Shown: piece after piece, positions 17,946 through 26,615 of the stretch
How positions within the stretch are numbered: position 1 is the first letter of the stretch
Layout of the letters: the number at the start of each line of letters is the position of its first letter
Assembly (NCBI GenBank): GCA_016722375.1
Contig: JADKJG010000009.1
Span: forward strand, 52,917 to 116,916
From: Bacteroidota bacterium
Lineage (GTDB): Bacteria > Bacteroidota > Bacteroidia > Chitinophagales > LD1
Length of the DNA stretch: 64,000 bases
Reading direction: 5' to 3'
Notes under the pieces: model-generated
What the model was told of the DNA's origin: nothing
The model's input: the letters and a program-made list of their open reading frames with translations, nothing else
Database searches by the model: none
Program-made: the position numbers and the translations under genes

Positions 17946-18045
17946 GGATTATTTTTGACTGGACGAAAGTATTAATAATGAGAAAATTGAGCCGATTAGA
18001 GGAGGAAAGAATTAGGATAACCTGTCGTCTGTTATATAAAGTTTA

Positions 18046-18053
18046 TACTTTTG
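18046..18053 (+). promoter_or_regulatory. Probable -7 promoter element for the SDR dehydrogenase gene
   Basis: TACTTTTG matches TAnnTTTG and lies 55 bp before the ATG at 18109. TACTTTTG also occurs at 21750. Confidence 0.5.
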
Positions 18054-18108
18054 GCGCTGGTTTTAAAAATTAACTCATCGCCTCCTTATCTAATCCGCTT
18101 ATTAATAC

Positions 18109-19065
18109 ATGAAAGAAGACACCATCCTCGTCACCGGCGCCTGTGGGCAGATCGGCTCCGAATTAGTATATGAACTGCGCAAGACGTACAAAAACGTCAT
18201 CGCCTCCGACCTCCGCGATGCTACTGGCGAACTGGCTGCAGGCGGTGAATTCATCCGCCTCGATGTTCTTTATAAAAACGGACTGATGGACTGCGTCAAG
18301 CGCTTCAACATCAAACAGGTGTATCACCTTGCCGCCGTGCTTTCTGCCACCGGCGAAAAGAACCCCGAGATGGCATGGCGTATCAACATGAAAGGCCTCC
18401 GCAACGTGCTCGACACCTGCGTGGAAGGCGGAGTTAAAAAACTATTTTTCCCCTCCACCATTGCCGTTTTCGGCCCCAGTTCGCCCAAGACCAACACCCC
18501 GCAGTACACTTGCATGGAGCCCAACACCATCTATGGCATTTCCAAACTCGCGGGTGAGCGCTGGTGCGATTGGTACTTCCAAAAACGCGGCCTCGACGTC
18601 CGCTCCATTCGCTATCCCGGCCTCATCAGCTATAAAACCAAAGCCGGTGGCGGCACCACCGACTATGCCGTGGACATTTTCTTCGAAGCGGTAGAGAAAA
18701 AACAATACGAATGCTTCCTCAAAGAAGACACCACCCTACCCATGATGTACATGCCCGACGCCATTCGCGGAACCATCGCCATCATGGAAGCCCCTGCCGA
18801 AAAAATTACTGTCCGCTCTGGCTACAACTTCGCGGGCTTCAGCTTTGCACCCAAAGACGTAGCTGCCGAAATCAAGAAAATAATTCCAGACTTCAAGGTC
18901 ACCTACCAACCCGACTTCCGCCAACCCATCGCCGAAAGCTGGCCTCAAAGTATTGACGATGCCGTGGCGCAAAAAGACTGGGGCTGGAAACCCGAATACA
19001 CCCTTGCCTCCATGACTCGCGACATGCTTCAAAATATCGAAGCCATGCAACATCAGGAGGTTTAA
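18109..19065 (+). CDS. NAD-dependent epimerase/dehydratase family protein, probable L-threonine 3-dehydrogenase
   Basis: The 318-residue extended SDR has the NAD-binding motif VTGACGQIGSEL at residues 8-19, VYHLAAVLSATGEKNP, a PSTIAVFGP strand and the catalytic YGISK. The downstream block RSIRYPGLISYKTKAGGGTT is characteristic of SDR-type threonine dehydrogenases, which oxidise L-threonine to 2-amino-3-ketobutyrate. A UDP-sugar epimerase is the alternative. Third codon positions are strongly C-rich compared with the neighbours, which also creates long shadow frames on both strands. This could mean high expression or acquisition from a higher-GC source. Confidence 0.75.
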   Translation: MKEDTILVTGACGQIGSELVYELRKTYKNVIASDLRDATGELAAGGEFIRLDVLYKNGLMDCVKRFNIKQVYHLAAVLSATGEKNPEMAWRINMKGLRNVLDTCVEGGVKKLFFPSTIAVFGPSSPKTNTPQYTCMEPNTIYGISKLAGERWCDWYFQKRGLDVRSIRYPGLISYKTKAGGGTTDYAVDIFFEAVEKKQYECFLKEDTTLPMMYMPDAIRGTIAIMEAPAEKITVRSGYNFAGFSFAPKDVAAEIKKIIPDFKVTYQPDFRQPIAESWPQSIDDAVAQKDWGWKPEYTLASMTRDMLQNIEAMQHQEV

Positions 19066-19187
19066 ACTACAGCCCCCTATGGAGGAGGGCTTAGAAAGTT
19101 GGATTTCTCTGCTCGGCTGAAGCGGTCAGACGGAGCCGCATAAAATACTCACTTGTTTCTTCAATGAATTTTCTTCACGAGCACAAT

Positions 19188-19928
19188 CTATTTAGACTGG
19201 CGGGAGCGCCCACCGGTGAAAAATAGAAGCAGGAACATAGAAACGAGCACTACACTTGTCCAGATGTTTCCAAAATCAAGTCCCGCAGGTTTTGAAATGT
19301 AGTTGCCGATAGTTGCACCGATAGGGTGCATGACTACCAATGCTAACCAGTACAAAATTTCTTTAGAAAATCGGGTGTATCTATGAAGCAGGGCAAAGGC
19401 CATTAAGATAATGGACAGCAACAATGTTCCACCGCCTGCACCCAATGGGGTATCGTTTGAGAGCAAATCACCTGAAGTAGTTCCGAAGGTGCTTGAAACC
19501 AAGATGGCTAACCAATAGAGTAGAAATGTTTTATTGTTTAGCCCAGTTTCAATAGATGATTTTGGAGAAATCAATTTCCATACTATGAGAATTAAGGATA
19601 AAATTACCATCACCAAAACAGAACCCCAAACTGTTCCAAGTTTTAAAGGTTCTATGGTGATGAAGTCCGCGCAATTTGTTCCGGCAATGTTTCCCAAAAC
19701 GATCAGCAACCAATATACCGAAGCGTTTTCTTTTCCGGATAAAGCAATAACAGTAATAGCCAAAACATAAGTGCTGATCAAGAGGATTGAACCGGTGCTG
19801 TAGCCCAATCCTAGATTCCTTGAAATAATGTTCCCTACAATTTCGCCAATAGTGGTGGCCAAAATCATCAGTATCCAATAGTGAATACCGATTGGAGGTA
19901 TATGAATATTTAATTTTTTGCTTGCCAT
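19188..19928 (-). CDS. COG4705-like membrane protein with four internal repeats
   Basis: I choose the ATG at 19928 (MASKKLNIHIPP); an upstream in-frame start at 19967 would add 13 unlikely residues. The product of about 246 residues is four repeats of a two-helix unit, each opening with YW: YWILMILATTIGEIVGN, YWLLIVLGNIAGTNCAD, YWLAILVSSTFGTTSGD and YWLALVVMHPIGATIGN. Each unit carries a Gly and a polar Asp or Asn at the same place. This is the pattern of the COG4705 family of uncharacterised membrane proteins, probably transporters. No function can be assigned. It is transcribed away from array 3. Confidence 0.75.
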   Translation of the reverse strand: MASKKLNIHIPPIGIHYWILMILATTIGEIVGNIISRNLGLGYSTGSILLISTYVLAITVIALSGKENASVYWLLIVLGNIAGTNCADFITIEPLKLGTVWGSVLVMVILSLILIVWKLISPKSSIETGLNNKTFLLYWLAILVSSTFGTTSGDLLSNDTPLGAGGGTLLLSIILMAFALLHRYTRFSKEILYWLALVVMHPIGATIGNYISKPAGLDFGNIWTSVVLVSMFLLLFFTGGRSRQSK

Positions 19929-20177
19929 GATTTGCAATATTAGAAAAACACAAGGTTGGCAAGGCATAAATTGTCAAAGCTCACCTGCTGTTCTTTCCCA
20001 ACCACCTACGTCTTTTTCTACTGCCGAAGAAACACTGCACCCGCCCGGACAGGAAGAAGGGGGTAATCCCTCATAAGAAAAGATTCACTTACTATTAGAA
20101 GAAACCATGTCCGCCTATACTAATTCTGGTTGAGACAACCACTCATAGAAAAATATAGCTGCAAAACGAGAAAGGTC

Positions 20178-20402
20178 ACATGCTTTACGGCCACAAGCAT
20201 GCGCTTTTCAGTGATAAGCGCGTGCTAACCTTCGCAAAGCAAGTGCTAACCTTCGTAATGCAAGTGCTACTCATCGCTAAGCACCTGCTATTCCCTTAAA
20301 TGCACCTGCTATTGTCTCGAAAGCTCATGCTTTCGACTCAATATCATGTGCTATCCGATGAAAAGCGCATGCTATTCACAGAATAGCACTCGCTATACAC
20401 GC
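20178..20402. repeat. Tandem array 3: ten 21-bp units with AGCA-nn-TGCT palindromes
   Basis: Ten units of exactly 21 bp run from 20178 to 20387, then a partial unit to 20402. Each unit has the form nnnTGCTATT...AAGC, so junctions read AGCACCTGCT, AGCAAGTGCT, AGCGCATGCT or AGCACTCGCT, which are palindromes AGCA-nn-TGCT with some mismatches. The ends of all ten units keep GC at the same phase while the middle of the unit varies. The array is in a 670-bp gap between divergently oriented genes, about 200 bp before the small conserved protein at 20600. The rest of the gap (19929-20177) shows nothing I recognise. Confidence 0.9.
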
Positions 20403-20599
20403 ATTTTTAGTTGATTTTTTCGTTTTTTTGAGGTCTTTAGGCTATTTATATAGTTTTTTGAAACCATGAACATGAAATTTTCGTATCAATAAACTATCGG
20501 TTGTCTTTTGGTTAAAACCCAGAGATGGCAAGCAGAGGACTACCGGTGGTTTACCTTATATAGGTGGGCGGATTTTATAGAAATTAAGAAACCATATTT

Positions 20600-21274
20600 A
20601 TGAAGAACAAACAGAAATATAAGCGTTCCGGTCAGAAAGCAAACAATGGCGGTATCACCATTATTGGTTTACTAACGGTACTGGCGTTCAGAAATAAAAC
20701 TGTTGGTCAAAAGTTGATTGACAGCAAAAAGATTTTGATAAGTATGATTGGCAACGGTTATTTTACAAACCCATTTCCTAGTTTGGCTACTGTTGCTGCA
20801 TCCATAGATGCCTTAGCTGATGCAGAAAAAAGGATGGATGGCTCGCGAGTGGCAACGATTGCTCGCAATGCGCGGTTGAAAGAAATGACCTTTATCCTTC
20901 AAGGACTTCGGTCTTATGTGGAAACTGTGGCAAATGGCAATCCTGAAATAGTTGCCAGCAGTGGGTTTGAGGTGCGCAAGGCCGCTGTTCGGGTGGGTTT
21001 ACTTGATTTTCCGACCGGCTTCACAGCGCGAAACACTGCGGTGGCCGGTCAAATAAAATTGAGGTGGAATGCAGTCGCGAAGAGAATTATTTATGTTATA
21101 GAGTACACTACCCATCCGGAAGGTGGAGCTCCGGTTTCTAGGCTGAGTTGCACAAAAAAAAGTGTTCTCGTCTGCGATTTGAATAGCGACATAAGACTGT
21201 ATTTCCGCATCTCGACCAACTCAACAGAAGGAAACGGAGGCTTCGGGCCTTGGGTTTCCTGCCGTCCTAACTAA
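20600..21274 (+). CDS. Conserved hypothetical protein, distantly related to the protein at 46771-47346
   Basis: The 224-residue protein has a basic N-terminus and a helical segment FPSLATVAASIDALADAEKR that leads into SYVETVANGNPEIVASSGFE followed by VRKA. The C-terminal third (GQIKLRWNAVAKRIIYVIEY and later RISTNSTEGNGGFGPWVS) looks like one fibronectin type III-like domain. The helical part matches the protein at 46771-47346, which has YVDSVANGNSVTILKSGFHATK at the same place. I recall this helical plus Fn3-like architecture from other Bacteroidota, but no function is known to me. The ATG follows array 3 by about 200 bp. Confidence 0.7.
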   Translation: MKNKQKYKRSGQKANNGGITIIGLLTVLAFRNKTVGQKLIDSKKILISMIGNGYFTNPFPSLATVAASIDALADAEKRMDGSRVATIARNARLKEMTFILQGLRSYVETVANGNPEIVASSGFEVRKAAVRVGLLDFPTGFTARNTAVAGQIKLRWNAVAKRIIYVIEYTTHPEGGAPVSRLSCTKKSVLVCDLNSDIRLYFRISTNSTEGNGGFGPWVSCRPN

Positions 21275-21509
21275 TCATTTCTTTTCAGTGCAATTAGAAA
21301 GACGCTTCCTTAACAGGTGAGTGCCTTTTTTGTTTTTGAACTGCAAGGTTCCTGTAGGTGACGGTTGATAAAGTTAAGCCAGATGGTTTTTATTTATATT
21401 CCGTTTTCAATATTGTCCTAAACATTTGAGACGGCAAAGAAGTTCATAGGAGTTCCACACTCTTTCGCTTACTTTTATAATTGGTTAGAAATCTATTGAT
21501 TCAGAATAT

Positions 21510-21545
21510 CTGTACACCCTGCCGGGGAGGCAGGGTGTGTACAGA
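21510..21545. terminator. GC-rich hairpin, possible terminator
   Basis: TGTACACCCTGCC and GGCAGGGTGTGTACA form a long stem around GGGGA, with one bulge. No U-run follows on either strand, so termination is uncertain. The remainder of the 590-bp gap (21275-21867) shows only a TACTTTTG promoter-like element at 21750. Confidence 0.4.
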
Positions 21546-21749
21546 CGTGGGTTGATGTGGGATTAGTTAAAGTCAAGGCTTGTCATACGAACTTTGATGT
21601 TGCAAAGAAACAAGAGAAATGATGATGGATGATATTAAAGTAGGATAAACTGATAGGATACGACGAGGCACTTGTTTGATGCATTTCAATGCCAGAAAGG
21701 GTTTCATGGCTTGGCAAATAAATCTCGGAATAATAAAACTATCATTTAA

Positions 21750-21757
21750 TACTTTTG
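21750..21757 (+). promoter_or_regulatory. Probable -7 promoter element
   Basis: TACTTTTG fits TAnnTTTG and lies 110 bp before the ATG at 21868. It may drive the 531-residue protein gene. Confidence 0.4.
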
Positions 21758-21867
21758 TAAAGTACCTAATTGAGCCGGAAAATTGATTCCTTTACCAAAG
21801 GATTACCGATCGCTCATATATAAGAATCAAAATAAAATAGCCGTAAATTTACTTACGGCGTGTCGAA

Positions 21868-23463
21868 ATGAAAACTGCCCACTCCCTTTTCGAATTGATT
21901 CAAACGCTTTCTCCTGCCGAGAAAGGATATTTCAAAAGATATGTACAACACAGCGATGGCAAACCGAAAATTTATGTCCGGCTGTTTGATGCCATCAATG
22001 GACAGAAAATATATGATGAAGCATTATTGAAACAAAAGTTTGGCAAGGAAATATCTAACTTTTCTGCTGCCAAAATCTATCTGTATGATAACATCCTCGA
22101 TTCGCTGACAAACGGCAACCGCCGACACAGCATTTTTTCCGAAGCTATAGATTATTTATTGAAGGCGGAAATACTTTCTAGCCGATTGCTTTTTAGTCAT
22201 GCGCTCGAACATCTCGATAAATTAGAACAGTTAGCAGAACAAAACTATGAGCCGGCACTCAACATTTTTGCCTTTGACCGGCGTTTGATGATTGCCACTG
22301 TTGAATATGATCAAGCGGAACTGCAACGATTGATGGAAGAAGGCATAGATCGAGCCAACGAGTGGATTGAAGATTTAAAAACGGACATATTGGTGAGGCG
22401 AACGGTTACTTGGCTGACTTTATTTCGCATGAACAGCCCGGCCTTGTCTATTCCCCGCGAACGAGCAAAGTTTTTGAAACGCGCAAAGGAGTATGCTGAC
22501 CAATTGAAGCATCGCAAACTGAAACCTTTTTATAGGATTACGTTGGAGCAGATGAACTATATCATAGCCGAGGAGAATGGAAAAATAGCCGATGGCTACC
22601 GGCACATACGCAATATCCTCACGATCATTGAAAGCCCCGAAATCGTTATTCCCGGAATTGAAAATAATCGAGTAGCCTGCCTCTGGAATGCCGGGATGTA
22701 TAGTTTGCATCATTATCCGGCAGATGTGGTTTCTTATGTTAATCGTTTGCAGGAATTTATAGATCGGAAAGATGAACCGACTTGCCGCACCGCAGCGACT
22801 ATGGCTGAACAATTCCGCTACGCTTTGCTCATCAGGTATTATAACCTGTCGGGAGAATTTGAAAGGAGTGAACTATTGTTGAGTGAAATCCTGAAATGGA
22901 TAGAGGAAAATAAAATGATAATTACTTCACGGGTGCTTTCGCAGTTCAACTTTGATGCGGCCTATCATTATTTTGCAACAGGCAAATTCCAAAAATCAAT
23001 GCAGTATTTGCAACGTATTTATGAGAACAAGGAATGCGATCGGAATAGTCTGCTCTCTTCGTTGGTGCTTGAAATGGTCATTCAGTACGAAAGCAGTGAC
23101 CTAAAGTATATCAAGGGAGTGGCCAAACAGTTGCAGAAATTGCTGCTCGAATATGAAATGAAGAATACCTTCTATCAAAAGACATTTGATTGTTTTACGA
23201 AGTTGTTGCTCAGTAAGAATAGGAAAGAAACCGAGCAGTTGTTGTCTAAAATGCTTGAGTCCATTGAAGTGGGCGGATCGCAATTAAAGGCCCGCAAGCC
23301 TTCGCTGATGCGGGTGTTGTTGCCTTGGCTCACCAGCCGAAGAGATGGAATTACTTTTCAGGAAGCGATCAAGAAACTATATGACCGCAAAGTGGGTAAT
23401 GGATTGGCGAAGAGTAATGGTCTTGACAAGCCGGTGAAAAAGAAAAAACCTATTTCCGGTTAG
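21868..23463 (+). CDS. Conserved hypothetical protein, all-helical repeat type
   Basis: The 531-residue protein is predicted to be soluble and almost wholly helical. It opens with HSLFELIQTLSPAEKGYFKR, a pattern I recall from large uncharacterised Bacteroidota proteins with TPR-like repeats. Later segments such as AAYHYFATGKFQKSMQYLQR and IRYYNLSGEFERSELLLSEI have the alternating small/aromatic residues of TPR helices. No catalytic motif, signal peptide or membrane segment is visible. The C-terminus is Lys-rich. It probably serves as a protein-binding scaffold, but this is inference. Not obviously in an operon: the next gene starts 66 bp downstream after a TACTTTCG element. Confidence 0.7.
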   Translation: MKTAHSLFELIQTLSPAEKGYFKRYVQHSDGKPKIYVRLFDAINGQKIYDEALLKQKFGKEISNFSAAKIYLYDNILDSLTNGNRRHSIFSEAIDYLLKAEILSSRLLFSHALEHLDKLEQLAEQNYEPALNIFAFDRRLMIATVEYDQAELQRLMEEGIDRANEWIEDLKTDILVRRTVTWLTLFRMNSPALSIPRERAKFLKRAKEYADQLKHRKLKPFYRITLEQMNYIIAEENGKIADGYRHIRNILTIIESPEIVIPGIENNRVACLWNAGMYSLHHYPADVVSYVNRLQEFIDRKDEPTCRTAATMAEQFRYALLIRYYNLSGEFERSELLLSEILKWIEENKMIITSRVLSQFNFDAAYHYFATGKFQKSMQYLQRIYENKECDRNSLLSSLVLEMVIQYESSDLKYIKGVAKQLQKLLLEYEMKNTFYQKTFDCFTKLLLSKNRKETEQLLSKMLESIEVGGSQLKARKPSLMRVLLPWLTSRRDGITFQEAIKKLYDRKVGNGLAKSNGLDKPVKKKKPISG

Positions 23464-23507
23464 CGCTTCCAGACTCTGTTTTCTGCATGCGCCACTAAAT
23501 AATATTC

Positions 23508-23515
23508 TACTTTCG
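23508..23515 (+). promoter_or_regulatory. Possible -7 promoter element for the aldehyde dehydrogenase gene
   Basis: TACTTTCG differs from TAnnTTTG at one place. The same octamer followed by GC occurs before the PhnA-like gene at 55481. Confidence 0.4.
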
Positions 23516-23529
23516 CATTTCATTTCTCT

Positions 23530-24882
23530 ATGAAGTACGCTACCATTAATCCAGTTACCAATTTTTTGGTACGTGAGTATCCTTTACACCCTTGTGTAGA
23601 TTTAGAAATTTCACAAAAGGCATTTATCAGTTGGAGAAAACTTTCCGTTGAGGAACGCGGCGAGCATCTTTCGCGTGTGGCGGCTCTTTTAGAAAAGGAT
23701 CTGAAGAAATTCGCCCAACTTATAACGCTCGAAATGGGTAAGCCGCTGCGCGAAGCAGAGTATGAATTGAATAAATGCCTCACGGCTTTTGATTACTACA
23801 TCACTCAGGCACCCGGACTTTTGAAAGATAAAGCGGTGAAGACCAATGCCTCGGAAAGTTTTGTTCGCTACGAGCCGATGGGCATTGTGTTATCCGTCAT
23901 GCCTTGGAATTTTCCTTTTTGGCAGGTGTTTCGTTTTGCCATTCCTACGCTGATTACGGGTAACGTAACGATATTGAAGCATGCGCCCAATGTGCCGGGT
24001 TGTGCCGCCGCTATTGAACAGTTGTTTATTGAGGCCGGTACACCTCCCAACATCTTCCGAAATTATTATTTGACGAATGAGGACACCGGCAAATTGTTTG
24101 CCGACCCGCGGGTGGTGGGCATCAGCTTTACGGGTAGCGATGAAACGGGAAGTTTTTTGGCCGAGCAGGCGGGCAGGAACATTAAAAAGTGCGTACTCGA
24201 ATTGGGAGGCAACGATGCCTTCATTGTTTTGGAAGATGCCGAACTGGATGCTACGATTGTAGGTGCTATCAAATCGCGAAGTATTAATTCGGGACAGAGT
24301 TGCAACGCTGCCAAGCGGTTTATTGTCGTAGAAAAGATTGCCGATGAATTTATTCGCCGTTTGAACGAAGCGGTGTGCCAGCTCAAGGTCGGCAATCCGG
24401 AAGAGGAAGGGACACAAATAGGTCCGCTGGCAAGAAAGGACTTAGCCGAAAAGGTAAGAGCGCAGGTAGAGGACAGTTTGCTGCACGGAGCCTCTGCCTC
24501 CTTTGGTGTAGAATATCAAAACATTGGTGGCAATTATATCACGCCGATGGTGTTGACCAACGTAAAACCCGGAATGAAGGCTTTTGATGAGGAAATATTC
24601 GGACCGGTGTGGAGTGTGGTGGTTGCGAAAGATGAAGAGGATGCAATAAAACTGGCGAATGATTCTATCTATGGTCTCGGCGCTTCTATTTGGACAAAAG
24701 ATATAGCAAAAGCAAAAGGTATGATTTCTGAACTGGAGGCGGGCAATGTGTTTATCAATGACATTGTGAAATCTGATCCGCGCCTGCCCTTTGGTGGCGT
24801 GAAACGAAGCGGTTTTGGAAGAGAACTTTCGGAATATGGCCTGAAAGAGTTTGTGAATATTAAGACGGTTTACCTTAAATAG
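23530..24882 (+). CDS. Aldehyde dehydrogenase, succinate-semialdehyde dehydrogenase-like
   Basis: The 450-residue NAD(P)-dependent enzyme oxidises an aldehyde to its acid. Visible landmarks are MPWNFPFWQVFRF (125-137), the ILK-H cofactor lysine at 150, GISFTGSDETG (198-207), the general base region LELGGNDAF (E224), and the catalytic cysteine in NSGQSCNAAKRF (C258). NVFINDIVKSDPRLPFGGVK closes the fold. Length and the short N-terminus are typical of the GabD-like group found with gamma-aminobutyrate or succinate semialdehyde use, but the substrate cannot be settled. Single gene with its own promoter-like element. Confidence 0.88.
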   Translation: MKYATINPVTNFLVREYPLHPCVDLEISQKAFISWRKLSVEERGEHLSRVAALLEKDLKKFAQLITLEMGKPLREAEYELNKCLTAFDYYITQAPGLLKDKAVKTNASESFVRYEPMGIVLSVMPWNFPFWQVFRFAIPTLITGNVTILKHAPNVPGCAAAIEQLFIEAGTPPNIFRNYYLTNEDTGKLFADPRVVGISFTGSDETGSFLAEQAGRNIKKCVLELGGNDAFIVLEDAELDATIVGAIKSRSINSGQSCNAAKRFIVVEKIADEFIRRLNEAVCQLKVGNPEEEGTQIGPLARKDLAEKVRAQVEDSLLHGASASFGVEYQNIGGNYITPMVLTNVKPGMKAFDEEIFGPVWSVVVAKDEEDAIKLANDSIYGLGASIWTKDIAKAKGMISELEAGNVFINDIVKSDPRLPFGGVKRSGFGRELSEYGLKEFVNIKTVYLK

Positions 24883-25019
24883 TGAGGAGGGAGGAATGTG
24901 TTGAAGTGCGGAGGTGTTTAGGTTTATCAGCTATATATAATTGCTCACTCTTTCCTATTAGTTATTTATAATTGGCCTTAGTTCATTGTAAATTCTTAAT
25001 TGTTTTCTAAATTGCCCTC

Positions 25020-25484
25020 ATGGAATCAAAGACCATCTTTTATATTGTAGCCGGGGTGGGTTATTTTATCTATTCCATGTGGAAAGCCTCACAAGAAAGA
25101 AAGCAACAGAAGGAACAACCGTCGCAGCCGCAGAAGCCGGTAACGCCGCCAACTAGTTTCGGAGACATTCTTCGCGAATTGCAAAAGCATCAACAACCTC
25201 AGGCGCCTGCAAAGCCAGTGCAGGCACCTAAACCAATAGCGGTAGCCGAAAAACGAAAACCGAGACCTGATACCCTGTTGGATGAAATGCGCCGTGCTTC
25301 AGATACGGAAGTGAATGTGACTGCGAGGGCTGCGGAACTCGAAAACAAACGAAGTGAAAGTTCGCTATATCATATTCAGTCTGAAGAAGAGTTGGCACAG
25401 GCTGCTATTGAACATCAGCGCTCTTTTGATCTGGATGTTCGTCAGGCATTTATCGGCTCACTGGTTTTTGAAAGGAAGTATTAG
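25020..25484 (+). CDS. Hypothetical protein with an N-terminal membrane anchor
   Basis: The 154-residue protein starts with one hydrophobic helix (TIFYIVAGVGYFIYSMW) and then runs into a charged, Gln/Pro-rich region (ERKQQKEQPSQPQKPV, HQQPQAPAKPVQAPKP). A helical tail follows. No domain is recognisable. Its stop is 3 bp before the aroB start, so it is probably cotranscribed with aroB and aroA. A membrane-anchored linker protein facing the cytoplasm is plausible. Confidence 0.65.
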   Translation: MESKTIFYIVAGVGYFIYSMWKASQERKQQKEQPSQPQKPVTPPTSFGDILRELQKHQQPQAPAKPVQAPKPIAVAEKRKPRPDTLLDEMRRASDTEVNVTARAAELENKRSESSLYHIQSEEELAQAAIEHQRSFDLDVRQAFIGSLVFERKY

Positions 25485-25487
25485 TAG

Positions 25488-26615
25488 ATGAACCAAGTAG
25501 TGCTGAATGTATTTATAGAAGACCTTTCTTTTGCAGCGCTCTCCAATTTTTTCAAACACCACCACCATTCTTCACATTACATTCTGCTTGACGAGCATAC
25601 GCTCCGACACTGTTATCCAATTATATTGAAGTATCTGCCACCGCATCAAATCATTCAGATGCAGGCAGGAGAGGAGCATAAATCGTTAAAGACCTGCGAA
25701 ACCATTTGGCAGAAACTAACGGAATCAAACGCCGACCGGAATTCCTTGCTCATTAACCTTGGGGGTGGCGTGATCGGTGATTTGGGGGGCTTTGCCGCCG
25801 GATGTTATAAACGAGGAATCCAATTCATCAATATCCCGACTACGCTGCTGGCAATGGTAGATGCCAATGTAGGAGCCAAAACCGGTGTAGATTTTATGGG
25901 TTTCAAAAATCAAATAGGTTTGTTCAACGAACCGGAAGGAGTATTTGTTTATACCGGTTTCTTGAAGACCTTGCCCGAACGAGAACTTAAATCGGGCTTT
26001 GCCGAAGTGATGAAGCATTATTTGATTGCGGACGGCGATGGTTTTGAAGAAATCAGTAAGCAGACACGAGGAAGCAGACATCAGACAGCAGAAAAAATAG
26101 GACATGAATTAGAGTTCAGCAAGAACAACTGGGACCGAGTGGTGGAGAAGAATATTCGGATAAAGTCAGGCATTGTTTCCCAAGACCCCCAAGAACAGAA
26201 TATCCGTAAAGCGTTAAACTTCGGGCATACCATTGGTCATGCGGTTGAAAGCCATTTTCTAAATAATGAGTGTCAAAAGCTGCTACATGGCGAGGCAGTA
26301 GCAGTGGGAATGATTGCCGAAGGTTTTATTTCTATGAAACAGAAGCTACTGAGTGCATCCGAGTTGGATGCTATCCGTACCACTATTCTGAATTACTATG
26401 ATTTGCCAGAGATTTCTCCTACTGAATTTAAGGCTATCGGTGAATTGATGAAGCAGGATAAGAAGAATTCGGGAGAGCAAATTCAGTTTACTTTATTAAA
26501 GGGGATTGGTAACTATTCTATCAATCAATCCGTTAAAGAGGATACGATTAAGGAATCATTGGATTATTACAACAGGGTTTTGCATGAATATAGCGAGGGT
26601 AAGTCATCCCACTAA
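25488..26615 (+). CDS. aroB: 3-dehydroquinate synthase
   Basis: The 375-residue enzyme makes 3-dehydroquinate from DAHP, the second step of the shikimate pathway, with NAD and a divalent metal. The Gly-rich NAD site GGGVIGDLGGFAA, IPTTLLAMVDANVGAKTG and FGHTIGHAVES with a metal-binding His are visible, as is LHGEAVAVGM with a further metal His. The region after ADGDGFEEISKQ holds a hydrophilic stretch (TRGSRHQTAEKIGH) that may be a small insertion. The gene lies 3 bp after the anchored hypothetical protein and overlaps aroA by 32 bp. Confidence 0.93.
   Translation: MNQVVLNVFIEDLSFAALSNFFKHHHHSSHYILLDEHTLRHCYPIILKYLPPHQIIQMQAGEEHKSLKTCETIWQKLTESNADRNSLLINLGGGVIGDLGGFAAGCYKRGIQFINIPTTLLAMVDANVGAKTGVDFMGFKNQIGLFNEPEGVFVYTGFLKTLPERELKSGFAEVMKHYLIADGDGFEEISKQTRGSRHQTAEKIGHELEFSKNNWDRVVEKNIRIKSGIVSQDPQEQNIRKALNFGHTIGHAVESHFLNNECQKLLHGEAVAVGMIAEGFISMKQKLLSASELDAIRTTILNYYDLPEISPTEFKAIGELMKQDKKNSGEQIQFTLLKGIGNYSINQSVKEDTIKESLDYYNRVLHEYSEGKSSH

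Noticed and set aside
18324..19053. Long open frames on the opposite strand and in other frames of the SDR gene
   Set aside because: Caused by C-rich third positions; they contain no recognisable domain.
26506..26583. Upstream start for aroA at 26506
   Set aside because: The extra residues are the shadow of the aroB 3' end; the ATG at 26584 gives the usual N-terminus.
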